Source: Pseudomonas sp. ML2-2023-3 (GTDB lineage: Bacteria; Pseudomonadota; Gammaproteobacteria; Pseudomonadales; Pseudomonadaceae). From it: a stretch of DNA of 64,000 bases. Below, in pieces: positions 28,583 to 37,042 of this stretch. Each line of letters begins with the position of its first letter. Positions within the stretch are counted from its first letter, which is position 1. The DNA is taken from the NCBI RefSeq assembly GCF_037055275.1, contig NZ_CP146343.1, positions 2,700,501-2,764,500 on the forward strand, read 5' to 3'. Position numbers and translations under genes: made by a program. The notes below the pieces were generated by a model, which did no database searches, was not told the DNA's origin, and worked only from the letters and a program-made list of their open reading frames with translations.

Positions 28583-29156
28583 AGTCGCGGGGGCCCATGG
28601 GGCCGAGAATCTGCTTGCGGCAAACCTCGAGAATTTCATCTGCCAGCGCGCTGTTATCAGGGCAGGCCCGGGACAGCACGATCGCACCAATGGCATGGGC
28701 CATGGTGTCTATTATCCTGGCCCGCATGTCCTGTGGCTCAACGCCGGCGAACGTGGCACCTGAGCGCTCAACGGCGGCCAGCATGTTTTCGAGCCCTTGG
28801 GCAAAGGTTGTCTTGACCTCTTCAGGCTGTCGCGCTGCGTCCCCGCACAAGGCCGCCAGGGTGCAACCCTCTCCCGGCGCATCACGGTGCTGGCGGGAGA
28901 GGTACTGGTCAAAGAACCCGGCAATATCGTGCTCTGCGCTTTTTTCCAGCGAGCTTGCCAGTCCGCACGCGGCAGCTTCAGCCATCAGGTCAGCCTTTGA
29001 GCCAAAGTGCTTGTAGAACCCGCCATGGGTAAAGCCGGCCGCGGCCATGAGATCCGCCACCCCCACACCGTCATAGCCACGCTCGCGAAACAGCCTGGAA
29101 GCCGTTTCGACGATGTGTGCCCGGTTCGCCTGCGCCTGTGCTTTTGTGACCCTCAT
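28578..29156 (-). CDS. TetR/AcrR family transcriptional regulator
   Basis: 192 residues with a typical N-terminal helix-turn-helix (IVETASRLFRERGYDGVGVADLMAAAG FTHGGFYKHF, split here for length). The C-terminal domain carries a cysteine pair (CTLAALCGDA) often seen in regulators of this subgroup. It diverges from a short-chain dehydrogenase gene 164 bp away and probably represses it and itself. Its TAG stop codon is provided by the outer arm of the adjacent repeat array. Confidence 0.85.
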   Translation of the reverse strand: MRVTKAQAQANRAHIVETASRLFRERGYDGVGVADLMAAAGFTHGGFYKHFGSKADLMAEAAACGLASSLEKSAEHDIAGFFDQYLSRQHRDAPGEGCTLAALCGDAARQPEEVKTTFAQGLENMLAAVERSGATFAGVEPQDMRARIIDTMAHAIGAIVLSRACPDNSALADEILEVCRKQILGPMGPRDL

Positions 29157-29242
29157 CGCTTTATGCCTCGTTCAAACCACTGACAATCAAGCGCCCAATA
29201 TACATGGATGTCGACCATCATCAAAATAGTTGACGATTTAGA

Positions 29243-29260
29243 TTATGATAATCATCATAA
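29243..29260. promoter_or_regulatory. Candidate TetR operator
   Basis: TTATGAT and ATCATAA form a perfect 7-bp inverted repeat with a four-base centre, in the AT-rich gap between the divergent TetR and dehydrogenase genes. The position suits autoregulation plus control of the dehydrogenase. Assignment is by position and symmetry only. Confidence 0.4.
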
Positions 29261-29320
29261 AGCCTCTTCGATCGACAGGCCGCATCCCGCGGCTGGATTT
29301 ATTCTTGAGAGAGCGCCTCC

Positions 29321-30103
29321 ATGACTACTCATTCCTCAGTCCTTATCACGGGCGCTTCCAGCGGTATCGGGGCGACCTATGCCGAGCGCTTTGCTCGCCG
29401 TGGCCACGATCTGGTGCTGGTTGCCCGCGACAAGGCGCGACTGGAAGCCCTGGCGACACACTTGCGCCAGCAATACCGTGTTGCCGTCGATGTGTTGCAG
29501 GCAGACCTGACCCAATCCAGTGATCTGGAGGTGGTTGAAGCGCGGCTGCGTTACGACTCCAGCATAGGCATCCTGATCAACAATGCGGGCATTGCCCAGT
29601 CGGGCGGTTTTCTGGAGCAGACAGCACAGAGCCTCACGACAATTATTGCGCTCAACACTGTTGCGCTGACGCGACTGGCCAGCGCGATTGCGCCACGGCT
29701 GGTGCAGGCCGGTGAGGGGGCGATCGTCAATATAGGTTCGGTCGTAGGCCTGGCGCCTGAGTTCGGCCAGTCGGTCTACGCTGCAACCAAGGCGTTTGTG
29801 CAGTTGCTGTCACAAGGGTTGAGTCACGAGTTGTCGCCCAAGGGGGTTTATGTCCAGGCGGTTTTGCCTGCCGCAACCCGCACCGAAATCTGGGAGCGCG
29901 CAGGTATCGATATCAACGTCCTGCCTGAGGTGATGGCGGTGGGTGAGTTGGTCGATGCCGCGCTGGTCGGTTTCGACCGCCGTGAGCGAGTGACCATTCC
30001 GCCTTTGCATGACGCTGCCCGTTGGGATGCGCTGGATGGCGCCCGTCAGGCGCTGCTGGGGGATCTGCGGATGGCCCATGCTGCCGATCGCTATAAAAAC
30101 TGA
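29321..30103 (+). CDS. Short-chain dehydrogenase/reductase
   Basis: 260 residues. The NAD(P)-binding motif TGASSGIG and the catalytic YAATK (with the Ser of NIGSVVGLAP) are in place, as is the NNAG motif. The NADP/NAD preference and substrate are not evident. Paired with the oxidoreductase 64 bp downstream and divergent from TetR, it probably belongs to a small redox or detoxification unit under that regulator. Confidence 0.87.
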   Translation: MTTHSSVLITGASSGIGATYAERFARRGHDLVLVARDKARLEALATHLRQQYRVAVDVLQADLTQSSDLEVVEARLRYDSSIGILINNAGIAQSGGFLEQTAQSLTTIIALNTVALTRLASAIAPRLVQAGEGAIVNIGSVVGLAPEFGQSVYAATKAFVQLLSQGLSHELSPKGVYVQAVLPAATRTEIWERAGIDINVLPEVMAVGELVDAALVGFDRRERVTIPPLHDAARWDALDGARQALLGDLRMAHAADRYKN

Positions 30104-30167
30104 TTGATGCGGGGTTGCCGCACCGGGGGCAGTTGCCGCTCGGTGCCTCAACCCGGAGCCGCCTGCT

Positions 30168-31166
30168 ATGAAAGCTTTTTTTATCGATGGATATGGCAAG
30201 GACACTGGACGGATAGGGCACTTGCCCGACCCTGACGTTGGACCCGACGAAGTACTGGTCAAGGTGCATGCCGCCAGCGTCAATCTGCTGGACTCCAAAA
30301 TCCGCAAGGGCGAGTTCAAACTGATCCTGCCCTATCGGTTTCCACTGGTTCTGGGTAACGATCTGGCGGGCGTGGTGCTGCGTGTGGGCGACAATGTTCG
30401 CCAGTTCAAGCCGGGAGACGAGGTCTATGGACGTCCCAGCGAGGACAGCATGGGGACTTTCGCTGAGCTTATTGCGGTGTCCCGGGATGCGCTTGCGCTT
30501 AAACCCGTCAACCTCGACATGGCGCAGGCAGCGTCCATCCCTTTGGTCGCGCTGACGGCCTGGCAGGTGCTGGTAGAAACCGCGCAACTGAAAAAAGGGC
30601 AGAAGGTGCTCATTCACGCAGGTTCCGGCGGGGTGGGCAGTATTGCCATTCAGTTGGCCAGGCACTTGGGCGCTTTAGTGGCCACGACCACCAGCACCCG
30701 CAACGTTGAATGGGTGAAGGCCCTCGGGGCCGATGTTGTGATCGACTACAAGCAGCAGCACTTCGACACGTTACTGCACGACTACGACGTGGTGCTGAAC
30801 AGCCTTGACGCTGGCACCCTCGAAAAATCCCTCAAGGTGCTGAAACCGGGAGGCAGGCTGATTTCGATCTCCGGCCCACCTACTGCGCAGTTTGCCAAGG
30901 CTCAGGGGCTGAACTGGGGGTTGCAGCAGGTCATGGGCCTTCTGAGCTATGGCATCCGCCGCAAAGCCCGCAAGCAGGGTGTGAGTTATTCATTTGTTTT
31001 CATGCGGGCCAATGGCGAGCAGTTGCGTGAAATCAGCGCGCTGATTGAGTCTGGTGTGATCAAACCAGTGGTTGACCGGATGTTTGAGTTCAACGACACA
31101 GCGCAGGCGTTGAGTTATGTCGAGCAAGGCCGGGCCAAAGGCAAGGTTGTCATTCGTGTGACCTAG
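30168..31166 (+). CDS. Zinc-independent medium-chain NADP-dependent oxidoreductase
   Basis: 332 residues of the quinone oxidoreductase/RTN4IP1-like branch of medium-chain dehydrogenases. The N-terminal GroES-like domain (LVLGNDLAGVVLRVG) lacks the cysteines that bind structural zinc. The cofactor loop is VLIHAGSGGVGSIAIQLA. Likely reduces quinones or enones with NADPH. It probably shares a transcript with the short-chain dehydrogenase. Confidence 0.85.
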   Translation: MKAFFIDGYGKDTGRIGHLPDPDVGPDEVLVKVHAASVNLLDSKIRKGEFKLILPYRFPLVLGNDLAGVVLRVGDNVRQFKPGDEVYGRPSEDSMGTFAELIAVSRDALALKPVNLDMAQAASIPLVALTAWQVLVETAQLKKGQKVLIHAGSGGVGSIAIQLARHLGALVATTTSTRNVEWVKALGADVVIDYKQQHFDTLLHDYDVVLNSLDAGTLEKSLKVLKPGGRLISISGPPTAQFAKAQGLNWGLQQVMGLLSYGIRRKARKQGVSYSFVFMRANGEQLREISALIESGVIKPVVDRMFEFNDTAQALSYVEQGRAKGKVVIRVT

Positions 31167-31200
31167 CTTCAAGTGCTAGGCTGGCAGGCAGACAAAGGCC

Positions 31201-32094
31201 GTGAAATCCATCGTGGCCCATGATCTTCCCGGTCCCGATACCATGCCCGCAAGCAATCAGGTCAGTACCCTTGCCGTCGATCCAGGCTGCGCAACTCCGA
31301 AATTCTGGAGGGATGCGCAGTTGCCTTTTATCGAGGCGCGCTCAATCGCCGATGGCCGCAAGGTCTGCTATGCGCGGCACTCTCACGAGATATTTTCAAT
31401 CGGTGCAATCACTTCAGGTTGCTGCAATTACCTGCATGAAAAAACCTCCCACACCATCAGCGCAGGTACGGTGGTGCTGATGAATCCGGGGGATGTTCAT
31501 GCCTGTAATCCGGTCGAGGATCAGCTGTGGTCATACGTGATGTTGTATGTCGATGCCCACTGGCTGGCAGGTATTCAGCACGGTTTTGAGGCGGATGCCA
31601 GCGGGGTGTTTCATCCCGTCGCGGCCACTCACACCCAATCCCCAGCATTGTTCAACGGCCTGACCGCCCTCTATGCACAACTGGTCGACCCTCGGCTAGA
31701 GGTGCTGGCCAAGCATGAGGCGGCGATCCTGTTTTTTTCGTCGATGCAGCAAGAGCTGGGCGGTTCGGTGGCGCTGCGCAAGAGCGCCAATGTGCGGGTG
31801 GAGCGGGCCGCCGACTATATTGATGCGCATTTCCTGCGCACGATTCGACTGCAGGACATCTGTGAAGCTGCCAGCCTGTCAGAGGCTTACCTGATTCGCG
31901 CATTCGAGCAGCGTTTCCACATGACGCCCCACGCCTATCTGATCAACCGGCGGATTCAACATGCGCAGACGCAGTTGCGCGAAGGTGCGTTGATCGCCGA
32001 TATCGCTCATCAGACCGGCTTTGCCGATCAGGCGCATTTTCAGCGGGTATTCAAAAAATATCTCGCCGCCACGCCCGGCCAGTACAAGACTTAA
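31201..32094 (+). CDS. AraC family transcriptional regulator
   Basis: 297 residues: an N-terminal cupin-like ligand domain (HSHEIFSIGAITSGC and LMNPGDVHACNP) and a C-terminal double helix-turn-helix (RLQDICEAASLSEAYLIRAF and LIADIAHQTGFADQAHFQRVFKKY, the AraC signature). The start is a GTG at 31201 with no strong ribosome site; an ATG at 31243 is the alternative. It converges with, and overlaps by 4 bp, a LysE exporter gene. This AraC/LysE pairing is common in Pseudomonas and suggests that it senses the exported amino acid. Confidence 0.85.
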   Translation: MKSIVAHDLPGPDTMPASNQVSTLAVDPGCATPKFWRDAQLPFIEARSIADGRKVCYARHSHEIFSIGAITSGCCNYLHEKTSHTISAGTVVLMNPGDVHACNPVEDQLWSYVMLYVDAHWLAGIQHGFEADASGVFHPVAATHTQSPALFNGLTALYAQLVDPRLEVLAKHEAAILFFSSMQQELGGSVALRKSANVRVERAADYIDAHFLRTIRLQDICEAASLSEAYLIRAFEQRFHMTPHAYLINRRIQHAQTQLREGALIADIAHQTGFADQAHFQRVFKKYLAATPGQYKT

Positions 32095-32678
32095 AACCAC
32101 AGCAAAGAGACCGCACAGCCCGCCAGCATGGCCGCCATGCTGCGGTTGAACAGGCGAATGCGCCTGGCGCTGCGCAGATAACGGCTCAGGAATGCCCCGG
32201 TGCAGGCCCAGCAAGCCACGGACGCGTAGCAGACGACAAAGTAGATCAGCGCGAACGACCAGATCAGCACGGCCTCACCGCCGGCGACAAAGGCGCCCAT
32301 GCCCGCAACAGCAGCCAGCCAGGCCTTGGGGTTGAGCCACTGCATGGCCGCGCCTTTTAAAAATGAGGGGTGTTGCGTGTCACCCTCGAACTCGATCCGG
32401 CCGTTATCCATCGCCAGCTTCCAGGCCAGGTAAAGCAGGAAGGCCATGCCTGCCCAGCGAATCAGGTCGGTCAGTATCGGCCACTGCTTGAGCACTTCAT
32501 GCAGGCCGAAACCGGTAAACAGCAGCAGCACGACAAAACCGACCGTTGCGCCCAGCACATGGCGCAGGCTGGGGCCCAGGCCAAACTGCATGCCGGAACT
32601 CAGGGCGACGACATTGACCGGTCCGGGTGAGATGGATGCTGCCAGGGCAAACGCCGCCATCGAAATCAACACGCTCAT
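32091..32678 (-). CDS. LysE/RhtB family amino acid exporter
   Basis: 195 residues with about six membrane helices. The family N-terminal motif SISPGPVNVVALSSGMQFG and the WLNPKAWL stretch are clear. Members export amino acids or homoserine lactones. The substrate is unknown; the convergent AraC gene may be its regulator. It diverges from the XRE-cupin gene across about 180 bp that hold repeated TGAAATT motifs. Confidence 0.85.
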   Translation of the reverse strand: MSVLISMAAFALAASISPGPVNVVALSSGMQFGLGPSLRHVLGATVGFVVLLLFTGFGLHEVLKQWPILTDLIRWAGMAFLLYLAWKLAMDNGRIEFEGDTQHPSFLKGAAMQWLNPKAWLAAVAGMGAFVAGGEAVLIWSFALIYFVVCYASVACWACTGAFLSRYLRSARRIRLFNRSMAAMLAGCAVSLLWF

Positions 32679-32798
32679 CGTTACTGTGCTCCGTTCAGGG
32701 GTGTGCCAGAAGGTTAATGGGCGGGCACTTTGGCGTATTGAACAAAACTCCCCTGTGAAGACGTTGGCGGATGCGAGCAGAGCAACTGCCTTGCACTT

Positions 32799-32848
32799 GT
32801 GAAATTTAACCTGTAGTTTTTCATGAAATTAAATTACTAAAATTTCAC
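32799..32848. promoter_or_regulatory. Candidate operator with repeated TGAAATT motifs
   Basis: GTGAAATTT (32799-32807) and its exact complement AAATTTCAC (32840-32848) flank a third half-site ATGAAATT (32823-32830), immediately upstream of the XRE-cupin gene at 32860. The spacing suits a repressor that controls its own gene and possibly the divergent exporter. Confidence 0.42.
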
Positions 32849-32859
32849 GGCGGCCCGGG

Positions 32860-33417
32860 ATGAACAAGCAAGAAGAGATGGCCGCGTTGGCGATCCTTAT
32901 CCACGACCTGCGCAAACACAAGAAATACACCCTCAAGGAACTGGCGGACAAAATCGGCCGCTCGGTGGGTTTTTTGTCCCAGGTCGAACGCGGGATATCG
33001 CAGCCGACAGTGGCTGACCTGACAGCGATCAGCGAAACCCTGGGCGTGCCGACTACCTATTTCTACAGCTTGCCAAAACCCAAGCAGTTGCCCTGGGTGA
33101 CCCGTCCCGATGAGCGCCGCACGTTGTATCTGGGCAACGGAATTACCGACATTCTGGTCTCGCCAAAAATCCGCGCCTCGTTCTCCATGCTCGAGAGTTT
33201 GCTGGAAGCTGGCGCCAACAGCGGCGAGCGGCATATGACGGACAGCTCGGAGCAGGGCGGTTACGTGATCGAAGGTCAATTGACCCTGTGGCTGGGCGAC
33301 GATGATGAGCCCGCCACCCTGTACGCCGGGGACAGTTTTCAGTTCGACAGCCACACGCGCTGTCGCTACGCCAACCTGACATCGCAGCTCACGCGAGTGC
33401 TGTGGGTCTACACCTGA
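32860..33417 (+). CDS. XRE family regulator with cupin domain
   Basis: 185 residues. A lambda-repressor-type helix-turn-helix (TLKELADKIGRSVGFLSQVERGISQPTVADL, given in two parts: TLKELADKIGRS and VGFLSQVERGISQP) precedes a cupin_2 domain (GGYVIEGQLTLWLG, LYAGDSFQFD). PuuR-type proteins of this build repress polyamine catabolic genes. It lies 19 bp before a glutamine-synthetase-like gene, probably its target and operon partner. Confidence 0.88.
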   Translation: MNKQEEMAALAILIHDLRKHKKYTLKELADKIGRSVGFLSQVERGISQPTVADLTAISETLGVPTTYFYSLPKPKQLPWVTRPDERRTLYLGNGITDILVSPKIRASFSMLESLLEAGANSGERHMTDSSEQGGYVIEGQLTLWLGDDDEPATLYAGDSFQFDSHTRCRYANLTSQLTRVLWVYT

Positions 33418-33436
33418 TAACAATAAAGGAACTCCC

Positions 33437-34786
33437 ATGATGGATGCTGCATGCTCCGATTTGCTGGCCGAAGTGCGTGCCTTTCGCCAGCACAACCCCG
33501 AGGTGCGTTATGTCGATCTGATTTCCCTGGATATTCCCGGGCATTTCTACGGCAAGCGCTACCCCATCGACATGCTTGAAAAAGTGGCGGCGGGCAGCGT
33601 GCTCAAATTGCCGCAAAACTGCGTGTTACTGGGTGTACAGGGCGGGCTGTTCAAAATTGGCGACTACTGCTTCAACGACGGCGACCCGGATGCCGTCCGA
33701 CGCCTGGTGCCAGGCACGCTCAAGCCGGTGACCTGGGAAGGCAAGCCGCTGGGCCAGATGCTGATTACCTCCGATGGCACCGAAAAACCGATTGTCTTCG
33801 AGCCCCGGGAAGTCCTCGCCCAGGTGTTGGCCCGACTGGCGCGAAAGGGCATTCACCCGGTGGTGGCGTTCGAGCTGGAGTTTTACCTGTTCGACAAGCA
33901 ACTGCGTGAGGGTCTGGTGCAGTTTCCTCGTGATCCGTTGAGCGACGATGCCGATGACCAGCCCAATATGCACATCGAACGCTTGTCGCGCTTTTCTCCA
34001 GTGCTTGATGACATGGTCGATGCGGCGCAGGCCCAAGGGATCGAAGCAACCGTGATCACGGCCGAACTGGGGCCGGGGCAATTCGAAATCAATTTTGGTC
34101 ATCTCGACGACGGTTTACGTGCGGCGGACTGGGCGGCCCTGTTTTGTCGCAGCACCCGGGGCGTTGCCCTCAAGCACGGCTATCGCGCCAGCTTTATGGC
34201 CAAGCCCTATCTGCAGCATCCTGGCAGCGGCATGCATGTGCATGTCAGCCTGTATGACGCTGACGGCAACAACCTGTTGGCACTCAATCAGCAGCAGCCG
34301 CTGCGGCATGCCGTTGCGGGTTGCCTGGCATTATTGCCCGCGAGCATGCCGATTTTTGCTCCCAACCAGAACGCGTTTCGCCGACTGGGCGGCACGACCA
34401 ATATCGCTACCCAGGCCAGTTGGGGTTATGAAGACCGGGATGCCTGCTTGCGGATTCCGGAGTCTGATGCAAAAAACCTGCGGATCGAATATCGCCTTGC
34501 GGGCGCCGATGCCAACCCCTATCTGGTGCTGGCGGCGATTCTGGTCGGGTTGGAGCATGGGCTTGAGGCGGGTAAAGAGCCGATTTTGCCGCTTAACGAA
34601 GACCGCAACAGCGGTATCGCTTTCCCGCTTGAGATGCTTGAAGCCGTGCGGGGCATGCAGCACCAGCCTCAGTTGCGCGAAGGCTTGGGCGGCGAATTTG
34701 TCGATGTTTACTGCGAGAACAAGCGTCAGGACCATCTGGCTTTCATGCAAGAAATCAGTGCCCGGGAATATCGCTGGTTTTTGTAA
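33437..34786 (+). CDS. Glutamine synthetase family protein, likely gamma-glutamylpolyamine synthetase
   Basis: 449 residues with the glutamine synthetase fold: FELEFYLFD (metal-binding Glu), ELGPGQFEINFG, GSGMHVHVSLYD (ATP/metal His) and NAFRRLGG. PuuA/SpuI-type enzymes ligate glutamate to putrescine or other amines as the first step of catabolism; true assimilatory GlnA is longer and has the adenylylation loop, missing here. The upstream XRE-cupin regulator strengthens the polyamine reading. The precise amine cannot be told from sequence. AAAGGA precedes the start. Confidence 0.87.
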   Translation: MMDAACSDLLAEVRAFRQHNPEVRYVDLISLDIPGHFYGKRYPIDMLEKVAAGSVLKLPQNCVLLGVQGGLFKIGDYCFNDGDPDAVRRLVPGTLKPVTWEGKPLGQMLITSDGTEKPIVFEPREVLAQVLARLARKGIHPVVAFELEFYLFDKQLREGLVQFPRDPLSDDADDQPNMHIERLSRFSPVLDDMVDAAQAQGIEATVITAELGPGQFEINFGHLDDGLRAADWAALFCRSTRGVALKHGYRASFMAKPYLQHPGSGMHVHVSLYDADGNNLLALNQQQPLRHAVAGCLALLPASMPIFAPNQNAFRRLGGTTNIATQASWGYEDRDACLRIPESDAKNLRIEYRLAGADANPYLVLAAILVGLEHGLEAGKEPILPLNEDRNSGIAFPLEMLEAVRGMQHQPQLREGLGGEFVDVYCENKRQDHLAFMQEISAREYRWFL

Positions 34787-34900
34787 ATGCCTTATGGGGT
34801 AAAGACTTATTGGCGCCGGCAATGACTGCACCTGACAGCAGATTTTCAGGGGATACCTGCTATACCTACTGGTTGAATCCATGACCGGTTAATCAGGGCA

Positions 34901-35716
34901 ATGAGAAAACAGACTGTCAGATGTGCGTCTGCGGCGTTGCCGCTGGTGTTTTTCCTGCAGATGGCGCAAGGGAGTGAGTCGCCAGCAACCACCAATACCC
35001 GTGACTCGGAATGGTTGTTGTTGGCGAGCCCCTTTGTGTGGGCTCCGTCAATGACCGGGCAAGCGGCGCTTGGCGGGGTCAATACAAAAGTGGATGTACC
35101 GTTCTCGGATGTGATGGAAAATTTGAGTTCGGTTTTCATGGGTAATCTGGAACTGACCAATCGCACGCTGGGGTTTTATGTCGATGGCGTGTATGCGAAA
35201 ACCCACCAGTCCGAGAGGGTGTTCGGGCGCAAGGTAGGTCTGGCAATCGCCCAAAGCACCCTTGCGGTGGGTGCGTATTACCGTGTCTATGAGTATGAGT
35301 TTGGCGGCTCCACGATTTTTGGCGAACCTCGCGCCTGGCGCGTCGAGCCCACGGTCGGTGTGCGCTGGACCAAGCTGTCGACAAAACTGAGCGTCGACTC
35401 TGTGGGTTTCAGCACCAAGAAAAAAACTGAGTGGACAGACCCGTTCGTGGGCTTGCGCATGCAGGCCGACCTGACGGACCGCTGGCTGCTCTCCGGCGAA
35501 GCCGACACCGGCGGGCTGGATACGTCTTCCAAAAAAACCTGGAACGCCCAAGGGTATCTGGGTTACCGGATGTTCCTGGCGGATCACCCCACGATCATTC
35601 GTGTCGGTTATCGGGTGCTGGCTCAGGACTATCGAACCACCGACTTTACCGGCAACAAGTTCAAGTACGACGTGACCCAGCGCGGCCCGGTACTTGGCTT
35701 GTCCATGCGCTTCTAA
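34901..35716 (+). CDS. Putative outer-membrane beta-barrel protein
   Basis: 271 residues with a signal peptide (ALPLVFFLQMAQGSE) and alternating hydrophobic strands. It ends LGLSMRF, with the terminal Phe that is typical of barrel proteins recognised by the Bam complex. I do not recognise a named family. It is followed after 23 bp by an exported amide hydrolase and likely shares a transcript with it, so it might pass substrate or product across the outer membrane. Confidence 0.68.
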   Translation: MRKQTVRCASAALPLVFFLQMAQGSESPATTNTRDSEWLLLASPFVWAPSMTGQAALGGVNTKVDVPFSDVMENLSSVFMGNLELTNRTLGFYVDGVYAKTHQSERVFGRKVGLAIAQSTLAVGAYYRVYEYEFGGSTIFGEPRAWRVEPTVGVRWTKLSTKLSVDSVGFSTKKKTEWTDPFVGLRMQADLTDRWLLSGEADTGGLDTSSKKTWNAQGYLGYRMFLADHPTIIRVGYRVLAQDYRTTDFTGNKFKYDVTQRGPVLGLSMRF

Positions 35717-35739
35717 ACCCGTATTGAGGATTCAAGTGA

Positions 35740-36798
35740 ATGAAGTTGCTCAAACACACCCAACATCTGACGTTGGCACTGGCAGGCTTCATGCTCGCGT
35801 TGCCGGTCGCCAATGCCTGCACCCGTCTGGTTTATCTGGGTGACAACGACACGGTGATCACGGCGCGGTCCATGGACTGGAAGACAGACGTGGCAACCAA
35901 TCTGTGGATCTTCCCCCAGGGTATGCAGCGCACCGGGGAGGCAGGGCCGGGCTCGCTGAAGTGGACGTCCAGATACGGCAGTGTGATTGCCACGGGCTAC
36001 GACATTTCAACCACTGACGGGGTCAACGAAGCCGGGTTGTCGGCAAACCTGCTGTGGCTGGTGGAGTCTGAATATCCGCCGGTCAATAAAGACAAACCCG
36101 GGTTGAGCATTTCTGCCTGGGCCCAGTATGTCCTGGACAACTTCAGCACCGTTGCCGAAGCGGTCGATGTACTCAAGACCGAACCCTTCACCGTTGTCAC
36201 CGCCAATGTGCCGGGTGAAAGTCGTTTGGCAACGCTGCACCTCTCAATGTCCGATGCCTCGGGCGACAGCGCGATCATTGAGTTTATCGATGGCAAGCAA
36301 GTGATTCACCACGACCGCAGCTATCAGGTCATGACCAACTCCCCTGCGTTCGATGCGCAGTTGGCAATGAATGCGTATTGGCAATCCATTGGCGGGACGG
36401 TGATGCTCCCCGGCACCAATCGTTCTGCAGACCGCTTTGCCCGGGCGTCTTTTTACGTCAATGCGGTGCCAAAGAATCAGGACGCGCGCTTGTCACTGGC
36501 CAGCGTATTCAGCGTGATCCGCAACGTTTCAGTACCGTACGGCATTACCACGCCCGGCGAGCCGAACATATCCTCGACCCGCTGGCGCTCTGTGATCGAT
36601 CACAAGCAGGGGTTGTACTTTTTCGAATCGGCCGTCACCCCGAACACGTTTTGGGTGGACTTGAACAAGGTCGATTTTTCAAAGGCAACGGGCACCGTCA
36701 AAAAGCTGAACCTGGGCCCGGACCAAAGCACCATTTACTCCGGAGAGGTCTCAAGCCGCTTTCAGGTCACTCCGGCGTTCAAGTTTGAGGGGGTTTAA
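35740..36798 (+). CDS. Exported linear amide C-N hydrolase (choloylglycine hydrolase family)
   Basis: 352 residues. Signal peptidase cleavage after LPVANA would expose the Cys of CTRLVYLGD as the N-terminal nucleophile, the defining feature of this Ntn family. Other family residues visible are ARSMDW (Arg/Asp after the nucleophile), GVNEAGLSANLLWL, and MTNSPAFDAQL (Asn of the oxyanion hole). Members cleave bile-salt conjugates, penicillin V or N-acyl homoserine lactones. A signal peptide places it in the periplasm or outside. Substrate unknown. Confidence 0.87.
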   Translation: MKLLKHTQHLTLALAGFMLALPVANACTRLVYLGDNDTVITARSMDWKTDVATNLWIFPQGMQRTGEAGPGSLKWTSRYGSVIATGYDISTTDGVNEAGLSANLLWLVESEYPPVNKDKPGLSISAWAQYVLDNFSTVAEAVDVLKTEPFTVVTANVPGESRLATLHLSMSDASGDSAIIEFIDGKQVIHHDRSYQVMTNSPAFDAQLAMNAYWQSIGGTVMLPGTNRSADRFARASFYVNAVPKNQDARLSLASVFSVIRNVSVPYGITTPGEPNISSTRWRSVIDHKQGLYFFESAVTPNTFWVDLNKVDFSKATGTVKKLNLGPDQSTIYSGEVSSRFQVTPAFKFEGV

Positions 36799-36866
36799 TA
36801 ATGCGCGGCGGCCTGAGGGCAGAAATCACCTGGGTCCGCACTGCCTGATATCGCGGAACTACGTGT

Positions 36867-36970
36867 TGTAGTCGCTGACGAGGTACGAGGCTGCGATGGA
36901 CCGCGAAGTGTCCCGGCTTTTGAAGGCCCTGCGGTCCTTATCGCAGCCTCGTACCTCGTCAGCGGCTACA
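36867..36970. repeat. Inverted repeat of the TGTAGTCGCTG family
   Basis: Arms of 31 bases (36867-36897 and 36940-36970) are complementary with one mismatch and enclose a 42-base centre. They share TGTAGTCGCTGACGAGG and the GAGGCTGCGA end with the 184-bp array. It lies between two converging genes and can fold in transcripts from either strand. Confidence 0.88.
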
Positions 36971-37042
36971 AATTGATCTTTAGATGAAATTACATTGCCT
37001 GACGGACCTGTACGCAGGGCCCCATTACGGGGCCCGCGCAGA

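Noticed and set aside
28437..28763. Open frame of 108 codons running out of the repeat array
   Set aside because: It is made of repeat sequence and the antisense of the TetR gene.
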